Source of the DNA: Caulobacteraceae bacterium UBA3198
GTDB lineage: Bacteria; Pseudomonadota; Alphaproteobacteria; Caulobacterales; Caulobacteraceae
Assembly: GCA_002363865.1 (NCBI GenBank)
Contig: DEWY01000010.1
Location: 62,001-126,000, forward strand
Length of the DNA stretch: 64,000 nt
Direction: 5' to 3'
Below are positions 42,714-52,192 of this stretch, in pieces (positions within the stretch are counted from its first letter, which is position 1; every line of letters starts with the position of its first letter). A program made the translations under genes and the position numbers. The notes beneath the pieces were generated by a model that saw only the letters and a list, made by a program, of their open reading frames with translations, did not search any database and was not told where the DNA came from.

Positions 42714-43649
42714 TCAGGCCAGCGCCGCCTTCAGCGAGGCCGCCGTCGCCTTGACCGCCTCGCCCACCGCCGGCGAGACGTCGGCCATGATGTAGAAGTC
42801 GTGGATCAGGCTGGGATACTCCACATGCTCCACCACCACGCCAGCCGCCCGCAGGCGCTCGGCGTGGTCGCGCCCTTCGTCCTTCAGGGGGTCGAAGCCT
42901 GCTGTGACCACCAGGGCCGGCGGCAGGCCTGCGCAATCGACCTTGCCCAGCATGGCCCGGTGCGCCTGGGGATGGCCCATGGCCGCCAGGCACTTATCGA
43001 ACCAGGCGATGGCCTGTTTGGTCAGCAGGGGACCGTCCAGCGCCTTGCGCGACGCGGTCTCCTCATCGGGCCAGATGCCGGGATAGAGGAGCAGCTGGAA
43101 GGCGATCCTTCGCTTGGGGTCGGCTTTCAGGTCGCTCGCCACCGAGGCGGCCAGGTTGCCGCCGGCGGAGTCGCCGCCCACGGCGATCCGCGCCGGATCG
43201 AAGCCGATCTCGGCGGCATGGTCGAAGGCCCAACGAGTGGCGGCGAGCGCGTCGTCGTGGCTGGCCGGGAAAGGATTCTCGGGCGCCAAGCGATAGTCCA
43301 CCGACAGCACCCGGACACCAGCCAGGGCTGCGAGACGCCGGCAGTGGCCGTCATGGCTCTCCAGATCGCCGATCACGAAGCCGCCGCCATGGAAATAGAC
43401 CAGGCCGCCAGTGGTGGCGGCTGCGCCGGCTGGCGTGTAGAGCCGCGCCGGGATCTCGCCAGCCGCGCCGGCCACCTTCAGGTCGCGGGTCTCGACGTCC
43501 TTGGGCGGATTCTGGTCGGTCGCCTGGCGCTGCATGCGATAGCCCGCCCGGACCATGTCCGGCGGCAGGGCGTCCAGGGGCGGCGGGGTCTGGCCCTCGG
43601 CGGCCTTGGCCTGGGCCTCCAGCAGGGCCTGGAAATGGGGGTCCATCAT
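42714..43649 (-). CDS. alpha/beta hydrolase (HSL family esterase)
   Basis: A 311-residue cytosolic esterase of the hormone-sensitive lipase family. The oxyanion motif is YFHGGGFVIGD, the nucleophile is the Ser in GGDSAGGNLAASV, the acid is Asp in AGFDPLKDEG and the base is His in LIHDFYIM. The ATG at 43649 follows GAGGAAG at about 7 nt; a GTG 15 nt upstream overlaps that site and is rejected. It converges with the globin gene and lies downstream of the aldehyde dehydrogenase terminator, so it is a separate unit. Confidence 0.93.
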   Translation of the reverse strand: MMDPHFQALLEAQAKAAEGQTPPPLDALPPDMVRAGYRMQRQATDQNPPKDVETRDLKVAGAAGEIPARLYTPAGAAATTGGLVYFHGGGFVIGDLESHDGHCRRLAALAGVRVLSVDYRLAPENPFPASHDDALAATRWAFDHAAEIGFDPARIAVGGDSAGGNLAASVASDLKADPKRRIAFQLLLYPGIWPDEETASRKALDGPLLTKQAIAWFDKCLAAMGHPQAHRAMLGKVDCAGLPPALVVTAGFDPLKDEGRDHAERLRAAGVVVEHVEYPSLIHDFYIMADVSPAVGEAVKATAASLKAALA

Positions 43650-43697
43650 CGGAGTCTTCCTCACTAGCGGTGTCGCGCTCTTGCCGGCGCGGTCATG

Positions 43698-43729
43698 AAA
43701 ACGGCCCCCGGCGGATCGCCGGGGGCCGT
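43698..43729 (-). terminator. intrinsic terminator of the aldehyde dehydrogenase gene
   Basis: On the minus strand a perfect 13-bp stem (ACGGCCCCCGGCG / CGCCGGGGGCCGT, 3-nt loop ATC) is followed by TTTT. It lies 24 bp after the stop of the aldehyde dehydrogenase gene. Confidence 0.88.
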
Positions 43730-43752
43730 GGGTCTCGTGGAGCTGACAGCCC

Positions 43753-45189
43753 CTATTCGGCCGCCTGCTTGGGCGCGTAGCCCATGACCGCCTTGACCTC
43801 CAGGAACTCGTGGAAGGCGAAGTCGCCCCACTCGCGCCCGTTGCCGCTCATCTTGAAGCCGCCGAAGGGGGCGGTCATGTCCGAGGCGCCGTTGATCGAC
43901 ACCTGGCCGGCGCGCAGCTTGGAGGCCACTTCCCGGGCCTTGGCCAGGTCCGCGCCGTTCACATAGGCCGCCAGGCCGTACTCGGTGTCGTTGCCGATGG
44001 CGATGGCCTGATCGAGGTCCTCATAGCCGAGGATCGACAGGACCGGACCGAAGATCTCCTCGCGGGAGATGGTCATGTCCGGGGTCACATTGGCGAACAC
44101 CGTGGGCTGAACGTAGTAGCCCTTGTCCAGGCCTTCGGGACGGCCCGTGCCGCCGGCCACCAGGGTGGCGCCCTCGTCGATGCCCTTCTGGATCAGATCC
44201 TGGATCTTGTCCCACTGGGTCTTGGAGACCACAGGGCCAAGCATGGCGTTGCCGGTGGGATCGCCCACCGTCACCTGGGCGGCGGCTTCCTTGGCCGCGG
44301 CGATCGCCTCGTCCATCCGCTTGGTGGGGACCAGCATCCGGGTCGGCGCATTGCAGGACTGGCCGGAATTGGTCATGATCTGGCGCACGCCGCCGGCCAC
44401 GCTCTTGGTGAAGACCTCGTCGTCCAGGACGATGTTCGGGCTCTTGCCGCCCAGTTCCTGGTGGACGCGCTTGACGGTCGGGGCGGCGTTCTTGGCCACC
44501 TCGATGCCGGCCCGGGTGGAGCCGGTGAAAGAGACCATGTCCACTTCCGGATGGGTCGAGAGCGGCACGCCGACGCCGAGGCCATCGCCATGGACCAGGT
44601 TGAACACGCCGGCCGGCACGCCGGCCTCATGCATGATTTCGGCGAAGATCTGGCCGGTGAAGGGGGCCACTTCCGACGGCTTCAGCACCATGGTGCAGCC
44701 GGTGGCCAGCGCCGGGGCGACCTTGCACATGATCTGGTTCAGCGGCCAGTTCCACGGCGTGATGAAGCTGCAGACCCCGATCGGCTCCTTGACGATCATG
44801 GTCGAGCCGCGGTCTTCCTCGAACTTGAAGTCCTTCAGAATGCCGATAGCCGTCGCCAGGTGGCCCATGCCCGACGGCACCTGGGCGCGTTGGGCGAGCG
44901 AGGCGGGCGCGCCCATTTCCTCGGTGACGGCGGTGGCGAGATCGCCGAAGCGCTTCTGGTACTCGGCCAGGACCCGCTGCATGACGTCCAGGCGCTCTTC
45001 GCGGCTGGTCTGGGACCAGGTGGCGAAGGCCTTGCGGGCGGCCTTCACGGCCTTGTCCACATCAGCTTCGCCGCCAAGGGCGATCTTGCCGACCACTTCC
45101 TCGTTGGCCGGATTGATGACGTCGAGGGTCTTGAGCGACACCGGCTCGACCCACTGACCGTCGATATAGAACTTCAGATATTCGCGCAT
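43753..45189 (-). CDS. aldehyde dehydrogenase family protein
   Basis: A 478-residue NAD(P)-dependent aldehyde dehydrogenase. The cofactor site includes FITPWNWPLN and GFTGSTRAG-type sequence (SFTGSTRAGIEV). The general base is Glu in QELGGKSPN and the nucleophile is Cys in NSGQSCNAPTR. EEIFGPVL and GGFKMSGNGREWG complete the family set. The substrate is not predictable from neighbours. A 13-bp terminator follows. About 268 bp without genes lie upstream, holding its promoter and the leader of the small gene at 45458. Confidence 0.95.
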   Translation of the reverse strand: MREYLKFYIDGQWVEPVSLKTLDVINPANEEVVGKIALGGEADVDKAVKAARKAFATWSQTSREERLDVMQRVLAEYQKRFGDLATAVTEEMGAPASLAQRAQVPSGMGHLATAIGILKDFKFEEDRGSTMIVKEPIGVCSFITPWNWPLNQIMCKVAPALATGCTMVLKPSEVAPFTGQIFAEIMHEAGVPAGVFNLVHGDGLGVGVPLSTHPEVDMVSFTGSTRAGIEVAKNAAPTVKRVHQELGGKSPNIVLDDEVFTKSVAGGVRQIMTNSGQSCNAPTRMLVPTKRMDEAIAAAKEAAAQVTVGDPTGNAMLGPVVSKTQWDKIQDLIQKGIDEGATLVAGGTGRPEGLDKGYYVQPTVFANVTPDMTISREEIFGPVLSILGYEDLDQAIAIGNDTEYGLAAYVNGADLAKAREVASKLRAGQVSINGASDMTAPFGGFKMSGNGREWGDFAFHEFLEVKAVMGYAPKQAAE

Positions 45190-45457
45190 GCCGTCCTCCT
45201 GGACCCTAGATTTCTTGGCGCCGGCTCCGCGGCCCGCGCAGTTTCAAACAGGCATTTTAGTTATCGACGTTCACCAAGGGAACATCAATCCGGGCGGCGC
45301 GGGTCACGCGCCGCGCCTCGCCCCCAAGGTGGCGCGCCTTAGGCCAGGCCGCAACCGGTCCCGCGCCGATTTGCGCAGGCCCGACTCCCCCGCCTCGCCT
45401 TGCGGGCCGGCCCGGGCCTCGCTAAAGCCGGAGGCGTTGTGTTTCCTGGAGAGCTCC

Positions 45458-45538
45458 ATGACCGCCATCCTGACCATTCTGGCGTTCGTCGTCGTGATCG
45501 TTGCGATCAACATCTATGAGTTCGGGCGTCTGGACTGA
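45458..45538 (+). CDS. 26-residue membrane peptide
   Basis: A tiny ORF, MTAILTILAFVVVIVAIN followed by IYEFGRLD: one transmembrane helix (residues about 3-18) and a short polar C-terminus. GGAGAG lies 5 nt before the ATG. The coding sequence is less GC-rich than its surroundings, as expected from its Ile/Val/Phe content, and it is framed by an SDR gene starting 25 bp later, with which it may be co-transcribed. I know no homologue with a function. Confidence 0.6.
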   Translation: MTAILTILAFVVVIVAINIYEFGRLD

Positions 45539-45562
45539 GCCGCGCAAGCGGAGCCGGCGGTC

Positions 45563-46294
45563 TTGACCGACCCTCGCGGCGCGGCCCTGGTCACCGGGGC
45601 GGCGCGGCGCATCGGCCGGGTCCTGGCGCTCAGCTGCGCCGAGGCCGGCTATGACGTGGCCCTGCACTGTCGGGTCATAGATGACGACGCCGAGTCAGTC
45701 GCCGCCGAGATCCGCGCCCTGGGCCGTCGGGCGGCCCTGTTCACCCGCGACCTGCGCAAGGAATCAGAGACCGCGCCCCTGGTCGGCGAGGCCGAGGCCG
45801 AGCTCGGCCCGGTGAACCTGCTGGTGAACAGCGCCTCGGTGTTCGAGGACGACGCCTTCGCCTCCATGAACCGCCACTCCTGGGACCTGCACATGGAGAC
45901 CAATCTCCGCGGTCCCCTGGTCCTGGCCCAGGCCTTCGCCCGTCGGATCACCGGCCAACGGCAGGGCCTGATCGTCAATATCCTCGACCAGCGTGTGCTG
46001 CGCACCCAGCCGGCCTTCTTCTCCTATTCCCTCAGCAAGGCCGCCCTATGGGAGGCCACCCGGATGATGGCCCTGGCGCTGGCGCCCCGGGTGCGGGTCA
46101 ATGGCATCGGGCCTGGCCCCGTCCTGCCCTCCATCCACCAGACGCCCGACGATTTCGCCCAGGAAGCCGCCAGCACCCCCCTGGCGCGGGCGGTCGATCC
46201 CAGGGAGATCGCCCAGGCCCTGCGCTACCTCATTGACGCTCCGTCGGTGACGGGCCAGATGATCGCCATCGATTCCGGCCAGCACCTGGCCTGA
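45563..46294 (+). CDS. SDR family oxidoreductase, FolM-like pteridine reductase candidate
   Basis: A 243-residue short-chain dehydrogenase. The cofactor motif TGAARRIGR (Arg-rich TGxxRRIG, as in FolM/PTR1 pteridine reductases rather than TGxxxGIG) starts near residue 11. NSASVFED follows, and the catalytic Tyr and Lys lie in FFSYSLSKAAL. It is translated from TTG 45563, with GGAG upstream. folB lies immediately downstream. Together these favour a dihydromonapterin or dihydrofolate reductase role, although the enzyme has no direct proof here. Confidence 0.85.
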   Translation: MTDPRGAALVTGAARRIGRVLALSCAEAGYDVALHCRVIDDDAESVAAEIRALGRRAALFTRDLRKESETAPLVGEAEAELGPVNLLVNSASVFEDDAFASMNRHSWDLHMETNLRGPLVLAQAFARRITGQRQGLIVNILDQRVLRTQPAFFSYSLSKAALWEATRMMALALAPRVRVNGIGPGPVLPSIHQTPDDFAQEAASTPLARAVDPREIAQALRYLIDAPSVTGQMIAIDSGQHLA

Positions 46295-46320
46295 CCCCCG
46301 TGAGCCCGGAGGGCGTTCCC

Positions 46321-46731
46321 ATGGCCCTGTCCCCCGTCGCCGAAGACCAGGTATCGCCCGACACCGGCGGTTGCCGCGTGGTCGCCAGCAAGATCTTCGT
46401 CTCCACCCTGAGAGTGGACGCCTATGTGGGGATCTACGCCCACGAGCGCGGCCGCAGCCAACCCCTGGTCATTGATGTGGAACTCGACGCCGCTGTGGCC
46501 GGAGCCGAGCATCTGTCCGAAACCGTGAATTACGAGCTGGTGGCCGAGGCCGCCCGGTCTCTGGCCGCGTCGGGACATATCGGCCTGGTGGAGACCTTCG
46601 CCGAAATGCTCGCCCGCGCCTGCCTGGCCGATCCCCGCGTAACCCGCGCCCGGGTCCGGGTGGACAAGCCCCAGGCCCTCGCCCCCCACGCCGCCAGCGC
46701 CGGCGTCGAGGTCGTTCTCGTCAGGACCTGA
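46321..46731 (+). CDS. folB: dihydroneopterin aldolase
   Basis: A 136-residue pterin aldolase of the tunnelling fold making 6-hydroxymethyl-dihydropterin for folate. Signatures: VDAYVGIYAHERGRSQPLVIDVEL near the N-terminus (cited as VGIYAHERGRSQPL), and the substrate Glu/Lys around LVETFAEMLA and RVRVDKPQAL. The ATG at 46321 follows GGAGGG at 7 nt; a GTG at 46300 is possible. It is preceded by a FolM-like reductase and followed 2 nt later by an unknown membrane protein, probably one operon. Confidence 0.92.
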   Translation: MALSPVAEDQVSPDTGGCRVVASKIFVSTLRVDAYVGIYAHERGRSQPLVIDVELDAAVAGAEHLSETVNYELVAEAARSLAASGHIGLVETFAEMLARACLADPRVTRARVRVDKPQALAPHAASAGVEVVLVRT

Positions 46732-46733
46732 CC

Positions 46734-47237
46734 ATGGCCACGGTCCACCGCGCGCGGATCTCGCCCCTCCTGCGGCCCACCGAGTGGACCCTCACTGATG
46801 GCGAGCTGATCGAGCGACGCGGCGCCCGGGAGCGGCGCTATCCCTTGAGCGAGCTGAAGCGGCTCTCGGTCACCGACGGGCTGGCGCGGGCCGACTTCGC
46901 CCGGGGTCGGGTGCGCATTCCCGCCCGCAGCTTCGGCCGCGGCGGACGCCTGGAGGACCACGGCGAGAGCTTCGTCCGACTGGCCGAGGCCCTGGCCGCC
47001 GACAGCGCGGCCCATGCCCCTCAACTGCGCCTAGGCCAACCCCCGCGGAAGGCGGCCGATATGGTGGTGTGGACCATCGTCCTGTGCGGCGCCGGGGTTC
47101 TGGCGGTGATGGCCGCGGCCGCCATGATCGGCGCGTGGGCCCTGGGGCTGGCGCTTTCGGCGCGGCTGCTCTTCGTCCTGATCCTGGCCGCCGCCGCCCT
47201 GCCCTGGATCGGAAGGGGGGAAATAACGCCGAATTAA
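46734..47237 (+). CDS. unknown two-helix membrane protein downstream of folB
   Basis: A 167-residue protein. The N-terminal half is soluble, beta-rich and Arg-rich (LTDGELIERRGARERRYPLSELKRLSV), recalling bacterial PH-like domains. The C-terminal half has two helices (about 110-130 and 138-158) with a short hairpin. It starts 2 nt after folB and is probably co-transcribed. No family is recognised and no role in folate synthesis is known. Confidence 0.7.
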   Translation: MATVHRARISPLLRPTEWTLTDGELIERRGARERRYPLSELKRLSVTDGLARADFARGRVRIPARSFGRGGRLEDHGESFVRLAEALAADSAAHAPQLRLGQPPRKAADMVVWTIVLCGAGVLAVMAAAAMIGAWALGLALSARLLFVLILAAAALPWIGRGEITPN

Positions 47238-47295
47238 GGTGCTCCCCGGCCCCCGGCGCCTCAAGATCATGGCCAACGAATTCAAGGATCCCGCC

Positions 47296-47706
47296 ATGAC
47301 TGACTCCATGCCCGACACCGCGCCGCAGGCCGCCACCAGCGAAGACCGCACCATGCCTGCGGTGGTCTACGGCCTCTATCTGCTGGGCCTGGCCAACGTG
47401 ATCACCATCTTCATCGGCCTGATCATCGCCTACGCCAATCGCGGCGGCGCCGGGCCGGTGATGGCCAGCCACTACACCTTCCTGATCCGCACCTTCTGGC
47501 TGTCCATCGGCTGGTTCGTGATCGGCGGCCTGCTGCTGCTTTTCGGCATTCCGCTGTCCCTGGTCCTGATCGGCATTCCGGCGGTCATGCTCGGGGTCTT
47601 CATCATGGGCGCGGTCTGGATCTGGTTCGCTGTCCGCTGCGTCCTCGGGGTGATCTATCTGGCCCGCGGGGAAGCCTATCCGCGCCCGATGAACTGGCTG
47701 ATTTAA
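47296..47706 (+). CDS. DUF4870-like membrane protein
   Basis: A 136-residue protein with three helices (about residues 22-45, 68-88 and 95-120). The sequence VVYGLYLLGLANVITIFIGLIIAY and RTFWLSIGWFVIG places it with the DUF4870 / COG3671 predicted membrane proteins of unknown function. The ATG at 47296 (MTDSMPDTAPQ) has AAGGAT at 6 nt; an ATG at 47269 in the same frame is an alternative. It lies 58 bp after the PH-like/two-helix gene on the same strand. Confidence 0.8.
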   Translation: MTDSMPDTAPQAATSEDRTMPAVVYGLYLLGLANVITIFIGLIIAYANRGGAGPVMASHYTFLIRTFWLSIGWFVIGGLLLLFGIPLSLVLIGIPAVMLGVFIMGAVWIWFAVRCVLGVIYLARGEAYPRPMNWLI

Positions 47707-47831
47707 AGGCGCCCTGCCTAATTCGGGGGCGGCGGCGCCATGGCCCCGTCCCCTGAGGGTTGCATGCCCTTGAGGGGAGCGGCCCCAGGCCACCTAGCTT
47801 AACCATCGAGATAGGCGACGGGGTGCTGGGT

Positions 47832-49001
47832 ATGTTGGGGCGGATTGTGGGACTGCTTCTGGGGTTGGGACTAGGCGGTCTCGCCTATGTCATCCTCTAT
47901 CCTGGCGGACTGCAGGGGCAGGTCCCCGTCATCGACCTCGGGGCCTTCGAAAGCGTCCGGCTCGGGGTGGCCCTGGCGGCCGGCCTGCTGGGCGCGGCCC
48001 TGGTGATCGCCGCCCTGGTGCGCGGCCCCACCCGCCGGAAAGGGCGGGACGGCCTGCCGGTCATCGCGGACTTCAAGTTCGCCGACGAACTTCAGGACGC
48101 AAAGGAGGCGGCGCTCCCGGAAGAGCCCCGTCCCTTTCCAGGCCTGACATCGCTCCAGGCCCTTGAGGCCGCTTCGGTTCCCGAGCCGACGCCGTTCCCG
48201 GCCGACACCGCCGACGACGAGACTCCGCCGCCGGCCGTCAGCGCACCAGTTTCATCTGAGCCCGAGCTGGCGCCTGTCGCAGCAAAAGCCGAGGCCCTTC
48301 CGGCGCCCCTCGCCGCCGTCGCGGCGGCCGAGCCGGAAGTCCCTCCCCCGGCCCTACAGGACCCTGCGCCGGTCGAGGCTATCGATCCTCCCGCCACGCT
48401 GGAGGCTGAGGCTGAATCCCCGCCGACGGCGGCGGGGGACTTCGACGGGGCCCGCGCCGAACTTCGCGCCCAGGCCCGCGCCGAGGCCTGGGGCCCGGCG
48501 GCCCTGGCCCTGCAGCAGGTCACCGCCCTGGCCGTCACCGACCGGCAGCAGATGCTGGCCGCCCAGGACGCTGGCGATTTCGCCAGGGCCCAGGGTCGAA
48601 GCGACGACGCCATCGAGGCCTATGATCAGGCCCTGGCCTATGCCCGACAGGCCCAGGCGCCCGAGCTGATCGCCGACGCCCTGCTGAATGTCGGGGACAT
48701 GGCCTATGAGGAGCACCGGCTCGACTTCGCCGTGGACGCCTATGCTGAGGCCGTGGCCCTGCGCCGCCAGATCGCCCGGGAGGTCGGCGGCCCCGAGGCC
48801 CGCCGCGCCCTGTCCATCGCCCTGGAGCGCCTGGCCGACGCCCGGGAGGACCGCGGCCACAGGACCCGGGCGCTCGACCTCTACCGCGAGAGCGAGGCGA
48901 TCGCCGCCGAACTGGCCCAGGCCGACGCCGCCCGCTATGGCGGCGACCTCGCCACGACCCGCCAGCGTCTGGAAGAACTCGAGGCGCGCATCCTCGCCTG
49001 A
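47832..49001 (+). CDS. membrane-anchored TPR protein of unknown function
   Basis: A 389-residue protein. Two N-terminal helices (about 2-22 and 42-64) are followed by a long Ala/Pro/Glu linker (about 100-205) and a C-terminal region of TPR-like helices (from about 215: AIEAYDQALAYARQAQ, LLNVGDMAYEEHRLDFAVDAYAEAV (cited in part), TRALDLYRESEAIAAEL). It resembles scaffold proteins with a membrane anchor; no catalytic domain is seen. The ATG at 47832 is taken; a GTG 9 nt upstream is possible. It converges with ilvE. Confidence 0.75.
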   Translation: MLGRIVGLLLGLGLGGLAYVILYPGGLQGQVPVIDLGAFESVRLGVALAAGLLGAALVIAALVRGPTRRKGRDGLPVIADFKFADELQDAKEAALPEEPRPFPGLTSLQALEAASVPEPTPFPADTADDETPPPAVSAPVSSEPELAPVAAKAEALPAPLAAVAAAEPEVPPPALQDPAPVEAIDPPATLEAEAESPPTAAGDFDGARAELRAQARAEAWGPAALALQQVTALAVTDRQQMLAAQDAGDFARAQGRSDDAIEAYDQALAYARQAQAPELIADALLNVGDMAYEEHRLDFAVDAYAEAVALRRQIAREVGGPEARRALSIALERLADAREDRGHRTRALDLYRESEAIAAELAQADAARYGGDLATTRQRLEELEARILA

Positions 49002-49003
49002 AC

Positions 49004-49037
49004 GAAAACGCCCCCTCCGCCAGGGGCGAAGGGGGCG
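49004..49037 (-). terminator. intrinsic terminator of ilvE
   Basis: On the minus strand an 8-bp stem (CGCCCCCT / AGGGGGCG) with a 13-nt loop is followed by TTTTCGTT. It lies 28 bp after the ilvE stop and just beyond the convergent TPR gene. Confidence 0.7.
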
Positions 49038-49065
49038 AGACGTTCGAGCTTGGCCCGCGACCAGA

Positions 49066-49953
49066 TCAGGCGGGCTGCAGTTGCCGGCGGACCATCTTGG
49101 CGTAGTCGTCCATCAGGCCGAGCGAGATGCTGCCCGGGGTGAAGTTGTACTCGCCGATCTGCGAGACCGGGGTCACCTCGGCGGCGGTGCCGACCACGAA
49201 GCACTCGGTGAAGTCCGCCAGCTCCTCGGGCTTGATGTGGCGCTCGACCACCTCAATACCCTTGGCCTTGGCCAGCGCGATCACCGACTGGCGGGTGATG
49301 CCATTCAGGAAGCAGTCGGGGGTGGGCGTATGCAGCACCCCGTCCGTCACGAAGAACACATTCGACCCGGTGCTCTCGGCCACATAGCCGCGGTAGTCGA
49401 GCATCATGGCGTCGGTGTAGCCGTCCTTCTCCGCGGCATGCTTGGAGATGGTGCAGATCATGTAGAGGCCCGTGGCCTTGGCGTGGACCGGTTCGGTCTC
49501 CGGCGAAGGCCGCTTGTACTTGGCCCAGCACATGCGGATGCCCTTGGCCTTCTCCTCCGGCGAGAAGTAGCTGGGCCACTCCCAAACCGCGATGGCCACA
49601 TGGATCCTGGTGTCCTGGGCCGAAACCCCGATCATCTCCGAACCGCGCCAGGCGATGGGCCGGACATAGGCGTCGGTCAGGCCGTTCTTGGCGCAGGTGT
49701 CCTTGCAGGCCTGATCGATCTCGGCCACCGTGAAGGGGATTTCGAAGTCGAGGATCTCCGCCGACTTGAACAGGCGCTCAGTATGTTCGGTAAGCTTGTA
49801 GATCTCACCGCCATACATCCGCTCGCCTTCGAACACCGCCGAGGCGTAGTGGAGGCCGTGCGTCAATACGTGCACCTTCGCCTCGCGCCAGGCCACGAAC
49901 TGGCCGTCCAGCCAGATCCATCCGTCGCGATCGTCAAAGGGAACGAGAGCCAT
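49066..49953 (-). CDS. ilvE: branched-chain amino acid aminotransferase
   Basis: A 295-residue fold-type IV PLP aminotransferase making Val, Leu and Ile (class IV). Signatures: WREAKVHVLTHGLHYASAVFEGER (ends cited), the PLP lysine in VHAKATGLYMICTISKHAAEKDGY (Lys of the SKHAAEK stretch), EAVVGT-type FVVGTAAEVTPV and a glutamate PLP-contact in AESTGSNVFFV. The ATG at 49953 follows AAGGAGG; a 15-codon longer frame overlaps that site. It ends at its own terminator. Confidence 0.95.
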   Translation of the reverse strand: MALVPFDDRDGWIWLDGQFVAWREAKVHVLTHGLHYASAVFEGERMYGGEIYKLTEHTERLFKSAEILDFEIPFTVAEIDQACKDTCAKNGLTDAYVRPIAWRGSEMIGVSAQDTRIHVAIAVWEWPSYFSPEEKAKGIRMCWAKYKRPSPETEPVHAKATGLYMICTISKHAAEKDGYTDAMMLDYRGYVAESTGSNVFFVTDGVLHTPTPDCFLNGITRQSVIALAKAKGIEVVERHIKPEELADFTECFVVGTAAEVTPVSQIGEYNFTPGSISLGLMDDYAKMVRRQLQPA

Positions 49954-50095
49954 CGGCGTAAAGCCTCCTTTCAATGCGCTCCCCTTACAGCGCCGCAAGC
50001 CGCCCTCGTCAAACGAAATGGCCGCGCCGACGCATGGTCGCCGGGACCGGAGCAGCCTATCGTGTCAGCCTGCGCCACGGGGAGCCGCCAGACGC

Positions 50096-50805
50096 ATGAG
50101 CCTTGCTGAAGCCTCAGGGCCGCTTGCCCGCCACCTGCTGGTGGTGGACGACGACGACCGCATCCGCGAACTGCTGAAGGCCTTCCTCAGCCGCGAGGGG
50201 TTCCGCGTCACGACGGCCTCGGGGGGCGCGGCCGCCCGCCGCCTGCTGGACAGCCTGGATTTCGACCTGGCGGTCTTTGACGTGATGATGCCGGGCGAGG
50301 ACGGCGTCTCGCTGACCCGTTGGCTGCGCAGCCAGACCGGCGGGACGGGCCGCACGCCGGTCCTGATGCTGACCGCCAGGAGCGAGGCCGAACACCGGAT
50401 CGAGGGCCTGCAGGTCGGCGCCGACGACTATCTGGGCAAGCCGTTCGAGCCGCAGGAACTGCTGTTGCGGATCGAGGCGATCCTGCGTCGCACCAGCCAG
50501 CGGGCGCCGGCCGCCGGGCGGTTTTCCCTCGGGGATTGCGTCTTCGATCTGGCCCGGGGCGAACTGTCCCGCGACGGCGCGCCGGTGCGCCTGACCGAGG
50601 GCGAGGCCGTGCTGCTGCGGCGGCTGGCGCTGTCTGCGCACGAGCCGGTCGATCGGCTGGAGCTGGCCCGGGAGACGGTGGACCCGTCCGGCCGGGCCGT
50701 GGACGTGCAGGTCACCCGGTTGCGCCGAAAGATCGAGGCCGATCCCAAGGCCCCGCGCTATCTGCAGACGGTGCGGGGAGTCGGCTACATGCTGGCGCCT
50801 GACTG

Positions 50806-50806
<1 letters not shown>
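50096..50806 (+). CDS. OmpR family response regulator
   Basis: A 236-residue two-component regulator. Receiver: VVDDDDR (Asp cluster 18-21), phospho-acceptor Asp62 in AVFDVMMPGEDG, Thr in MLTARSE and Lys in LGKPFEP. DNA-binding winged helix in residues about 140-232 (LTEGEAVLLRRL, VDVQVTRLRRKIEADPKAPRYLQTVRGVGYM, ends cited). The ATG at 50096 is chosen. It overlaps the histidine kinase gene by 1 nt (TGATG), a classic OmpR/EnvZ pair arrangement; the stimulus is unknown. Confidence 0.95.
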
Positions 50807-52152
<1,346 letters not shown>

Positions 52153-52192
52153 ACCCCCGAGGCGTCGGCCCCGGGGGTCCTTGAAGGCCCGA

